64,000 bases of DNA, from assembly GCA_963784675.1 (NCBI GenBank), contig CAWASE010000013.1, positions 124,001-188,000 of the forward strand. The letters are read 5' to 3'. The stretch is from SCTD01 sp963784675. GTDB taxonomy: Bacteria > Actinomycetota > Actinomycetes > Mycobacteriales > SCTD01. The position numbers and the translations under genes are program-made. A model generated the notes under the pieces. The model was not told where the DNA came from. It did no database searches and was given only the letters and a program-made list of their open reading frames with translations. Positions within the stretch are counted from its first letter, which is position 1; each line of letters begins with the position of its first letter. Of the stretch, positions 57,660 to 64,000 are shown piece after piece.

Positions 57660-59393
57660 TCAGGTTGTGACGGCGGTGCCCGCGCGGGCGAGCAGCGCGG
57701 TGCGCAGCAGGCTCACCGCCAGACAGGCGCCGACGCCCTCACCGGCGCGCATGCGCAGATCCAGCAGCGGTTCCTGGCCGAGCTCGGTGAGCACGAGCGC
57801 GTGGGCCAGCTCGCGACTGCGGTGGCCGGCGAGCAGGTGGGCGCCGACCCCGGGCTCCCACCGCACCGCCAGCAGCGCGGCCACGCACGTCGCCAGCCCG
57901 TCGAGCACGACGGCGGCGCCGGCTTCGGCGGCGCCCAGCACGACGCCGGTGAGCACGGCGAACTCGCCGCCGCCGAGGGCCTGCAGCAGCACCTCGGGAC
58001 GGTCCAGGTCCGCGCCGTGGCGCGCGCGGGCCCGGCGGAGCGCGGCGTCGACGACCTGCACCTTGCGCGACACCATCGCGGTGTCGGACCCTGCCCCGAG
58101 CCCGACCGTGGCCGTGGCTTCCGTGCTCAGCAGCGCCGCCGCGAGCGCCGAGGCGACGGTGGTGTTGCCGACCCCGACCTCGCCGAGCACGACGATGCCC
58201 ACGGCTGCCGCCTCGCGGCCCAGCCGTCGCCCGACGGCGAGCATCGACGCGACGTCCTGCGGGTGCAGGGCGTCGTCCTGGACGAGGTCGCCGGTGGCCT
58301 GCTCGGGGCGGGCGTCGACGGCACCCTCCACCGGCCCACGTCCGACACCGGCATCGACGACGACGGCGCCGAGGCCGGCCGCCCGCGCCGAGGCGACGCC
58401 GAAGGCCTCCCCGGCCACCGCAGCGCGCAGCACCTCGTCGGTGACCGAGACCGGGTAGGCCGAGACGCCGTGAGCGGTGACGGCGTGGTCGGCGCCGACC
58501 AGCACGAGCCGGCCGCTGTCGATCCCGGTCGTCCCGAGCGCGAGCAACCGGTCCAGGGCGCGGTCCAGGACGCCGAGGGAACCGGGCGGGGTGAGCAGCC
58601 GGTCACGGACGTCTCGCACGCCCACGACGGCCCGCGGTGCGGGGGCGCGCAGGTGCGAGGTGGGCGGCGGCGGTGCGCCGTCGTCCGGCCAGCGCTCGTG
58701 GAGCACGACGTCGTCGAGCGCGGCCCGCCTGGACCAGCCGGCCCGCTCAAGGCCCGGGGCCGGCGGACGCTCGTCGGGCCAGCCCAGGCAGAGCCAACCG
58801 AGCGTCACCACGCCCTCGGGCAGGTGCAGCAGCGCCGCGAGATCGGCGGGTTGGAACAGGCTCACCCAACCGACCCCGAGCCCCTCGGCACGGGCTGCCA
58901 GCCAGAGGTTCTGGATCGCGCAGGCGCACGACCACAGGTCGGTGTCAGGAAAGGTCGCGCGGCCGAGCACCCCGGCGGCAGCCGTGCGCCGGTCGCAGCA
59001 CACGACGAGTCCGACCGGCGCCTCCCGGATGCCCTCGAGCTGCAGGTCCAGCAGCCGACGGCCGGCGTCCGGGGTCATGAGCGCCGCCTGCGCCAGCCGT
59101 TCCTTGTCGGCGAGAAGGGCTGCCCTCTCGCGGGTCTCGGCAGCCTGGACGACGAGGAACCGCCACGGCTGGCTGTGCCCGACCGACGGCGCGGCGTGCG
59201 CCGCCGTGAGCACGCGCGTCAGGACGTCGTCGGCGACGGCGTCGGGTCGGTAGCGGCGGATGTCCCGACGCGCGGCGATGACGTCGTGCAGTGCGTCCCG
59301 CTCCGCCTTGGTGAACGCCCAGGCCTTCGGATCGCCGGAACGGTCGCGTGCGGAGCTCGCATCGCCGATGAGGGGGACCGGCCGAGACCACAT
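57660..59393 (-). CDS. bluB-cobT: Fused BluB (5,6-dimethylbenzimidazole synthase) and CobT (nicotinate-nucleotide:DMB phosphoribosyltransferase)
   Basis: 577 residues, intact. The N-terminal 225 are BluB: RRDIRRYRPDAV, HAAPSVGHSQPWRFLVVQAA and GLGVGWVSLFQPADLAALLH. BluB cuts reduced FMN to make 5,6-dimethylbenzimidazole. After a Pro-rich linker (GAPPPPTSHLRAPAPR), residues 250-577 are CobT: LVLVGADHAVTAHGVSAYP, GEVGVGNTTVASALAAALL (phosphate site) and LLDLRMRAGEGVGACLAVSL (catalytic glutamate). CobT attaches the base to ribose phosphate. The fusion therefore makes the lower ligand of cobalamin and activates it in one polypeptide. The gene starts 61 bases from the divergent methyltransferase gene. 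Confidence 0.93.
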   Translation of the reverse strand: MWSRPVPLIGDASSARDRSGDPKAWAFTKAERDALHDVIAARRDIRRYRPDAVADDVLTRVLTAAHAAPSVGHSQPWRFLVVQAAETRERAALLADKERLAQAALMTPDAGRRLLDLQLEGIREAPVGLVVCCDRRTAAAGVLGRATFPDTDLWSCACAIQNLWLAARAEGLGVGWVSLFQPADLAALLHLPEGVVTLGWLCLGWPDERPPAPGLERAGWSRRAALDDVVLHERWPDDGAPPPPTSHLRAPAPRAVVGVRDVRDRLLTPPGSLGVLDRALDRLLALGTTGIDSGRLVLVGADHAVTAHGVSAYPVSVTDEVLRAAVAGEAFGVASARAAGLGAVVVDAGVGRGPVEGAVDARPEQATGDLVQDDALHPQDVASMLAVGRRLGREAAAVGIVVLGEVGVGNTTVASALAAALLSTEATATVGLGAGSDTAMVSRKVQVVDAALRRARARHGADLDRPEVLLQALGGGEFAVLTGVVLGAAEAGAAVVLDGLATCVAALLAVRWEPGVGAHLLAGHRSRELAHALVLTELGQEPLLDLRMRAGEGVGACLAVSLLRTALLARAGTAVTT

Positions 59394-59454
59394 GGGCTGA
59401 CTCTAACGAGCGGGGGGTCGTCGAGCCCGCTGCGCACGCACGCACACTGGCACC

Positions 59455-60099
59455 ATGAGCCGTGAGAGCGAGCACACGCACCCCGTCTTCGCGCAGGTGT
59501 ACCGGGCGGTCGCCGCAGCCGGCGAGCGGGGTGGCTTCGGCCGGGTCCGCGCCTCCGTCCTGGCCGAGGCCCGGGGTCGCCTGCTCGTGCTGGGCCTGGG
59601 CCCCGGGCACGACCTGAACCACCTGCCCGCCGCGGTCACGTCGGTCGTCGCGGTCGAGCCGGACCCGTCGATGCGCGCCCTCGCGGCCGCGCGGATCGCG
59701 GCCTGCCCCGTCCCGGTCCTGCTGCTGTCAGCGGACGCGCACGCGCTGCCGCTGGCCGACGCCTCCATCGACGCGGCGCTGTGCGCGTGCGTGCTCTGCT
59801 CGGTGGCCCGTCCGCCCGAGGCCCTGGCCGAGCTGCGCCGGGTGCTGGTGCCGGGCGGGCGCCTGCTGCTGCTCGAGCACGTCGCTTCCCCGCGCGGTCA
59901 CTGGGTCGCGCGCGTCCAGCGTGCGGTGCAGCCGGTCTGGGGACGTGCCGCCGGCGGCTGCTCGGTGCGTCGTGACACCGGGGCCGCCGTCACCGCCGCC
60001 GGGTTCGACGCGGCGCAGCTGCGCACGACCATGCTGTGGCCGAACCTGCCGCCGGTGGCGCCCGCCGTGCTGGGGACGGCGCTGAACCCGCTGCGCTGA
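59455..60099 (+). CDS. Class I SAM-dependent methyltransferase
   Basis: 214 residues, intact. LLVLGLGPGHDLNHLP is motif I (GxGxG-like), VVAVEPDPSMRALAAARIAA motif II with the acidic ribose ligand, ALPLADASIDAALCACVLCS motif IV and LRRVLVPGGRLLLLEHVASP motif V/VI. This is the methyltransferase-11 fold. The later RVQRAVQPVWGRAAGGCSVR and TTMLWPNLPPVAPAVLG resemble UbiE/phospholipid-type small methyltransferases. Substrate unknown. The ATG at 59455 is divergent from BluB-CobT. Confidence 0.9.
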   Translation: MSRESEHTHPVFAQVYRAVAAAGERGGFGRVRASVLAEARGRLLVLGLGPGHDLNHLPAAVTSVVAVEPDPSMRALAAARIAACPVPVLLLSADAHALPLADASIDAALCACVLCSVARPPEALAELRRVLVPGGRLLLLEHVASPRGHWVARVQRAVQPVWGRAAGGCSVRRDTGAAVTAAGFDAAQLRTTMLWPNLPPVAPAVLGTALNPLR

Positions 60100-60153
60100 G
60101 GCGACGGCCGGCGAGGCAGGCCGGAACGACCGCCGCGTCCTGCGGGAGTCCGG

Positions 60154-60591
60154 TCAGCCGGTGGGCTCGAGGACGAAGACCGGGATGACGCGCTCGGTCG
60201 ACGCCTGGTAGGTGTCGTAGTCAGGCCATGCCGCCGTCGCGAGGGCCCACCAGCGGTCGCGCTCCTCGCCCTGCACCTCGCGGGCCAGGTAGTCCTTGCG
60301 GGTGGCCTTGTCCTGCAGCACGACGTGCGGGTCGGCGACGATGTTGTGGAACCAGACCGGGTTGTTGGGTGCGCCGCCGAGCGAGGCCACGACCGCATAG
60401 CGCTCACCGTCGGTGACCCGCATCAGCGGCGTCTTGCGCACCTTTCCCGACTTCGCGCCGCGGGTGGTCAGGATGATGCAGACGCCGCCGCCGAAGTCGT
60501 CGCCCTCTGCACCGTCGGTCTGCTCGTAGAGGGCGACCTGATCGGCGACGGGACCCCACGGACTCGGCTCGTACTCGCCCTCGATGCTCAT
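60154..60591 (-). CDS. Deazaflavin (F420)-dependent nitroreductase-family protein, DDN-like
   Basis: 145 residues, the size of the split-beta-barrel DDN family. IILTTRGAKSGKVRKTPLMR and YAVVASLGGAPNNPVWFHNI are the F420-binding signature, then ADPHVVLQDKATRKDYLARE and RWWALATAAWPDYDTYQAST, ending in IPVFVLEPTG. The ATG at 60591 is used. Members reduce quinones or nitroaromatics with reduced F420. It is the second gene on this strand after the secreted-protein gene, but a strong terminator lies between them. Confidence 0.93.
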   Translation of the reverse strand: MSIEGEYEPSPWGPVADQVALYEQTDGAEGDDFGGGVCIILTTRGAKSGKVRKTPLMRVTDGERYAVVASLGGAPNNPVWFHNIVADPHVVLQDKATRKDYLAREVQGEERDRWWALATAAWPDYDTYQASTERVIPVFVLEPTG

Positions 60592-60633
60592 GGCGCGGAC
60601 CCTATCCCGTGCGTCGGCGCCCGGGAAAGGGTC

Positions 60634-60666
60634 AGGCCCGGCCCTCAAGGAAGCAGGGCCGGGCCT
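60634..60666 (-). terminator. Rho-independent-type hairpin downstream of the secreted-protein gene
   Basis: AGGCCCGGCCCT (60634-60645) and AGGGCCGGGCCT (60655-60666) form a perfect 12-bp stem with a 9-base loop. It lies 13 bases past the stop of the leftward secreted-protein gene. No T-tract follows, as is common in actinomycetes. Confidence 0.8.
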
Positions 60667-60678
60667 GGTGACGAGGGC

Positions 60679-61020
60679 TCAGTCGATCGGAGCGAACACG
60701 ACGCACGAGGTGTGAGCCGGGTTCGACCGCGCGATGCCGCTGTTGCCGTCGCACTCGTAACCGTTGTTCATGTCGCCGTTCAGACCAGGCCCGAAAGCCT
60801 GCCCCTTGGGGTTCTTGTCGTCCGCCCTGCCGACCGTCCCCGCGAGGGGCTTGCCGAGGGCCTTCCCGCCGCCGTTGCCGTTCCCGGACCCCACGGTGGA
60901 CGTGGGCGCGTACGGGTTCTCGTCGGCCAGAGCAGCGCCGGCGAACAGCGTGACGGAGAGCGGGAGCACCAGCGTGAGGGCGAGTGCGCGGGCAGTGGTG
61001 CGGGTGGAGATGCGGTTCAT
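60679..61020 (-). CDS. Small secreted protein of unknown function
   Basis: 113 residues. RTTARALALTLVLPLSVTLF then AGAALADE is a clear Sec signal peptide with an AxA cleavage site at about residue 31-32. The mature part is Gly/Asn-rich (STVGSGNGNGGGKALGKPLA) and ends with two cysteines (GYECDGNSGIAR, HTSCVVFAPID) that could form a disulphide. I recognise similar small actinobacterial exported proteins but no defined family. A strong terminator follows. The ATG at 61020 follows a GGAG-like site (GGGAGCACCACC). Confidence 0.8.
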   Translation of the reverse strand: MNRISTRTTARALALTLVLPLSVTLFAGAALADENPYAPTSTVGSGNGNGGGKALGKPLAGTVGRADDKNPKGQAFGPGLNGDMNNGYECDGNSGIARSNPAHTSCVVFAPID

Positions 61021-61339
61021 GGTGGTGCTCCCGTCCGGGGTCATGGGGCCAGGTCGTGGCCTCACAGCTCTGGGCAGGTCGGTCTCGCCACTAGCTCCCC
61101 GGACGGTCTAGGCGACCGTTTGTCTCCGTGCACCCGCTGGCGGCGGGGCCGGTGTGGATCGTCCGGATCGATGCTCCCTACGACGTCCCCGGCAGGCTGC
61201 CGAGCACGTGCCGCCGCACCTGATGCGCGGTGACACAGAGGTTTACGGCTCACGGCGGCCCCGTCTGCTCCGCCGTTCGGAGCAACCTCGACGCACGCGG
61301 CCGTGGCGTGGATCACGTCTGCTGTGCGACGCTCCGGCG
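61021..61339. other. Intergenic region, nothing recognised
   Basis: About 320 bases between divergent genes. A short inverted repeat CGGTC...GACCG lies near 61105-61119. No gene with a recognisable product was seen. Confidence 0.35.
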
Positions 61340-62329
61340 ATGGCGATCGTGCACGTCCTGGACGGCGAGCGGACGACCGAGGTCGACGGTCAGGTACGTG
61401 ACGGGGACGTGCTGCTCGACGCCGGTGCGCTGCGGGAGGCGACCGGCTGGGCGCTCGAGCCGCACGGGCTGTGCCGCGGCGACGTGTGCGTACCGGTGCG
61501 CCTGACCGAGCCGGTGACCCTTGCGCAGGTGGCCGCGGCGCTGCAGCGGCCGCTGGCCGTCGAGCTTCTGCCGGACGGCGCCGTCGCGGTGCTCGGCGCG
61601 GCCGGTGGCCAGTACGCAGGGGTGGGCGACGTCCCGGCGCCGTTGACGCTGCCCGACGTCGACGGCAACCCGGTGCAGGTCACCGGCAGCGGGCGCAAGA
61701 CGGCTGTGGTCGCGTGGTCGACCTGGTGCGGCTGCCGGTACGAGCTGCCCGCCTGGAAGGAGCTCGCCGCCGAGCTCGCCGATCAGGGGCTGGACGTCGT
61801 CACCGTCGCGATGGACGAGGACAGTGAAGCGGTGCGGCCGTGGGCGCAGACCACCGACCTGCCGACGGCGGTGGATCTGGAGCACCGCCTGTCGGACCTG
61901 TTCGGCGTGGTGAACGTCCCGTCGACCGTCTGGCTGGACGAGCAGGGGCGCGTGGTGAAGCCGCCGACGATCGCGCCCGGTGACGACCAGTTCAACGAGT
62001 TCACCCACGTCGACTCGCGGGCCCACCACGATGCGCTGCGACGCTGGGTGCGGGACGGGCAGCTGCCCAGCACCCCCGAGGTCGCCGACGACGCAGCGCT
62101 GCGAACGGCGCGCGCCGAGCGGCGGCTGGCGGCCTGGCTGCACCGGCACGGCCACGCGGAGGCGGCGGAGCGGCACTTCGCTGCGGCGGTGGCGGCGGCG
62201 CCGCTGGACTTCACGATCGCGCGGGCCTCGATGCCGCTGCGCGGCCAGGACCCTTTCGGCACCGAGTTCTTCGAGCTCTGGGAGCAGTGGAACCAGGCGG
62301 GACGTCCGGGCTACACCCCGACGACCTGA
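61340..62329 (+). CDS. Redoxin/TlpA-like thioredoxin-fold protein with CxC site
   Basis: 329 residues, intact. An N-terminal beta-rich domain of about 95 residues (VLLDAGALREATGWALEPHG) precedes the thioredoxin fold: PLTLPDVDGNPVQVTGSGRK, AVVAWSTWCGCRYELPAWKE, then VVTVAMDEDSEAVRPWAQTT and VVNVPSTVWLDEQGRVVKPP (cis-proline). The active site reads WCGC, one residue shorter than the usual WCxxC. The C-terminal 90 residues are helical (RTARAERRLAAWLHRHGHAE). No signal peptide is seen, so it is likely cytoplasmic. Its stop overlaps the end of the convergent P450 gene by 19 bases. The role may be a peroxiredoxin-like reductant or a carrier. Confidence 0.85.
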   Translation: MAIVHVLDGERTTEVDGQVRDGDVLLDAGALREATGWALEPHGLCRGDVCVPVRLTEPVTLAQVAAALQRPLAVELLPDGAVAVLGAAGGQYAGVGDVPAPLTLPDVDGNPVQVTGSGRKTAVVAWSTWCGCRYELPAWKELAAELADQGLDVVTVAMDEDSEAVRPWAQTTDLPTAVDLEHRLSDLFGVVNVPSTVWLDEQGRVVKPPTIAPGDDQFNEFTHVDSRAHHDALRRWVRDGQLPSTPEVADDAALRTARAERRLAAWLHRHGHAEAAERHFAAAVAAAPLDFTIARASMPLRGQDPFGTEFFELWEQWNQAGRPGYTPTT

Positions 62330-63595
62330 CGCCGGGTGTAGCGCACGCGCACCGGCCCGGAGGCGCGGGACACCCCACCGATCTGCTGCTTTCGCGGCTG
62401 CACGTCGGTGAACAGCGGCTCCAGGTCGTAGGCCTCGAGCAGGCGCCGGACCGCGATGCGGATCGCGGTGATGGAGAAGCGGGCGGCCGGGCAGGTGTGC
62501 CACTTGTGCCCGAAGGTGCTGACGAGCTCTTTCGCCGGCAGCTCGACGGTGAGCCTGCGCTGGCGGTAGTGCTCGGGATCGAACTGCTCGAGCCCGGGCG
62601 CGGCCGTGGTGTTGAGCACCGACAGCATGGTGGTGAGGAAGGCGCCGGGCTCGACCCGGTAGGTGCGGGTGCCGTCGTCGATCTCCACCGGACGCAGCAC
62701 CTGCCGCAGCGTGAGGGAGCGCTGCGCGATGCGGATGGACTCGTTGGCGCACTGCTCCAGCAACGTGTCGTCCCCGGCGCGCACCCGGGCCAGCAGCTCA
62801 GGGCGCTGCAGCAGGTGCACCAGCGTCCAGGACAGGGCTGCGTACAGGTTGGACAGCGACCCGAGGTGGATGAGGGCGAAGTCGCGGGCGATGCCCTGGG
62901 TCCGGGCCGGTTCGGGTCGTCCTGCCAGGCCTGGGCGATGTCGGCCAGGAAGCCGGACGGCTCACCAGCGCGCAGGACCTCGCCCACGATCCGGTCGACG
63001 GCCAGCATCGCCGCCTTCTCCGCGCGCTGCTTGGTCGCGGCCGTCCGGAACGCCTGCACCGGCCGGACGAAAGACTCGGCCGAGTCCATCGCGTCCAGCA
63101 GCGGGGTCAGCTCGGACAGGCGCGCCGCCATCGCGGGCCCGCCCCACGACTGCAGGCCGAGCCGGTGCGCGACCTGGCGCATCTGAGTGAAGATCTCGAA
63201 CACGCCGGAGCGTCCGAGGCTGGCCAGGTCGGCGGTCATCGCGTCGTCGAGCGCGCCCAGGTAGGACTCGGTGAGGTCTCGTCCGAACAGCTGGTGCGGG
63301 GTGACGCGACGCCCGACAGCAGCTCCTCGGGCATCTTGAACTTGATGAGCGTGTAGGTGGCCAGGCCGAAGCTGGCGTCCCGCTCCTGCTGGGCGTAGAG
63401 CGACTGCACCCCTTCCGGGGAGAACAGGCAGAGCAGCCGGAAGCCGAAAGCGTCAGTCAGGAAGGTGTTTCCGTGCCGCGCCCGGGCGCGGGTGAAGAAG
63501 GCCGTCGGGTCACGCAGCAGAGGGAGGCCGGCGCCGACGCGGGGCAGTCCCCGCACGGCGGGCGGCAGGGGCGTGACGGCAGGCAGCGCGGACAT
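62311..63595 (-). CDS. Cytochrome P450, atypical I-helix (two frameshifts)
   Basis: About 428 residues. GLPLLRDPTAFFTRARARHG and NTFLTDAFGFRLLCLFSPEG form the N-terminal substrate region. CANESIRIAQRSLTLRQVL gives ExxR (E-S-I-R), and FGHKWHTCPAARFSI is the haem loop with its cysteine. The I-helix reads HLGSLSNLYAALSWTLVHLL, lacking the usual acid/threonine pair and having Asn instead, as in P450s that isomerise or dehydrate rather than hydroxylate. VSRASGPVRVRYTRR is near the end. Slips lie near 63310 and 62918. The sequence resembles CYP51/CYP7/CYP8-like prokaryotic P450s. It overlaps the redoxin 3' end. Confidence 0.85.
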
Positions 63596-63652
63596 GGCGG
63601 CAACCTACGCGCGGCGTTCACCGACCGGGCGCGACGTCCCGGACAGCGGACC

Positions 63653-64000
63653 TCAGCCGGTCAGGTCGGCGTGCATCTCCCACACGAGCACCTCGCCGTC
63701 GGCGTCGGCCGCGAGGCGGCGGGCCCCTGCCTTGGTGAGCCGGACGGCGTCGCCTTCGGCGAGCGACCCGACCCCTTCGAGCTCGACGCTGCCCACCGCG
63801 ACGAACAGGTGCACGAAGGGGGCGTCCGGCAGCGTGACGGTGTCACCGGCTGCGAGGCGCCCCGCGTGCAGCACCGCGTCCTGCTGCCCGATGCGGATCG
63901 CGGCGTCGTCGCCCGGACGTCCCGAGGCGACCGGCACCAGCGTCCCGGCGAGGTCCGCGTCGGAGATCTCCCGCTGCTCGTAGCCGGGCGTGCGGTCGCT
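63653..64000 (-). CDS. Pirin-family protein, C-terminal part (5' end outside window)
   Basis: The last 115 residues of a pirin or YhaK-like bicupin. YEQREI then LVPVASGRPGDDAAIRIGQQ, LHAGRLAAGDTVTLPDAPFV, HLFVAVGSVELEGVGSLAEG and the end GEVLVWEMHADLTG are the normal C-terminal cupin of this family. The N-terminal cupin with metal ligands lies outside. Pirin-like proteins are quercetinase-like or redox-sensing; function here unknown. The frame is open to the edge. Confidence 0.85.
   Translation of the reverse strand, partial: SDRTPGYEQREISDADLAGTLVPVASGRPGDDAAIRIGQQDAVLHAGRLAAGDTVTLPDAPFVHLFVAVGSVELEGVGSLAEGDAVRLTKAGARRLAADADGEVLVWEMHADLTG

Noticed and set aside
57069..59465. 798-codon open frame on the plus strand opposite BluB-CobT and the AI-2E gene
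   Set aside because: Low-complexity, Arg/Pro-rich translation with no motifs; it is a G/C-bias shadow of well-supported genes on the other strand.

Overview
The window comes from a high-GC actinomycete. Support for this: strong G/C at third codon positions, many GTG starts, GTGA/ATGA gene overlaps, F420-type enzymes (an LLM-class oxidoreductase and a deazaflavin-dependent nitroreductase-fold protein), a BluB-CobT fusion and a PglW-type NERD fragment. I cannot name the genus. No rRNA, tRNA, CRISPR array or insertion sequence was found.

About 1-45.1 kb is a large accessory catabolic region. It holds four Rieske oxygenase alpha subunits (1, 13.0, 14.1 and 16.1 kb), one FMN/ferredoxin-type reductase (12.1 kb), two SnoaL-like proteins, a small monooxygenase, six SDR dehydrogenases, a zinc-independent MDR reductase, an LLM oxidoreductase, an acyl-CoA ligase, three acyl-CoA dehydrogenases, a DUF35 protein plus thiolase, an E1alpha/E1beta/E2 2-oxoacid dehydrogenase without E3, an aldehyde dehydrogenase and a CUT2-type sugar ABC importer. 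A TIM-barrel sugar isomerase, two ThuA-like proteins and a DUF3237 protein add a sugar or polyol flavour. Regulators are one Crp/Fnr protein and two divergent TetR proteins. I read this as uptake and breakdown of an aromatic or terpenoid, perhaps glycosylated, compound: ring or side-chain hydroxylation, dehydrogenation, CoA activation and thiolytic cleavage. The substrate is not determinable. Two paralogous dikinase-like proteins (5.2 and 18.3 kb) have a swivelling His domain but no ATP-grasp domain, and a large PPDK-like protein lies at 38-41 kb. Short AT-rich motifs recur in front of nearly every transcription unit and look like a shared operator set.

Much of this region is broken by single-base indels, up to one per 30-150 bases around 4-10 kb and 23-41 kb, next to clean stretches. 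Conserved domains continue across every break, so most are probably sequence errors rather than decay. I give each gene as one feature and say where its frame breaks.

About 45.2-54.7 kb is a defence-like island: a putative nuclease, a truncated PglW NERD fragment, a tightly coupled operon of DUF6361-like protein, phospholipase-D-like protein and SNF2-type helicase, and a divergent Fic protein. The three-gene operon is the best candidate for a distinct anti-phage system here.

About 55.1-64 kb looks like ordinary chromosome: an UPF0104 flippase-like protein, an AI-2E family permease, BluB-CobT for the cobalamin lower ligand, a methyltransferase, a DDN-like protein, a small secreted protein with a clear terminator, a redoxin with a CxC site, an atypical P450 and the end of a pirin gene.
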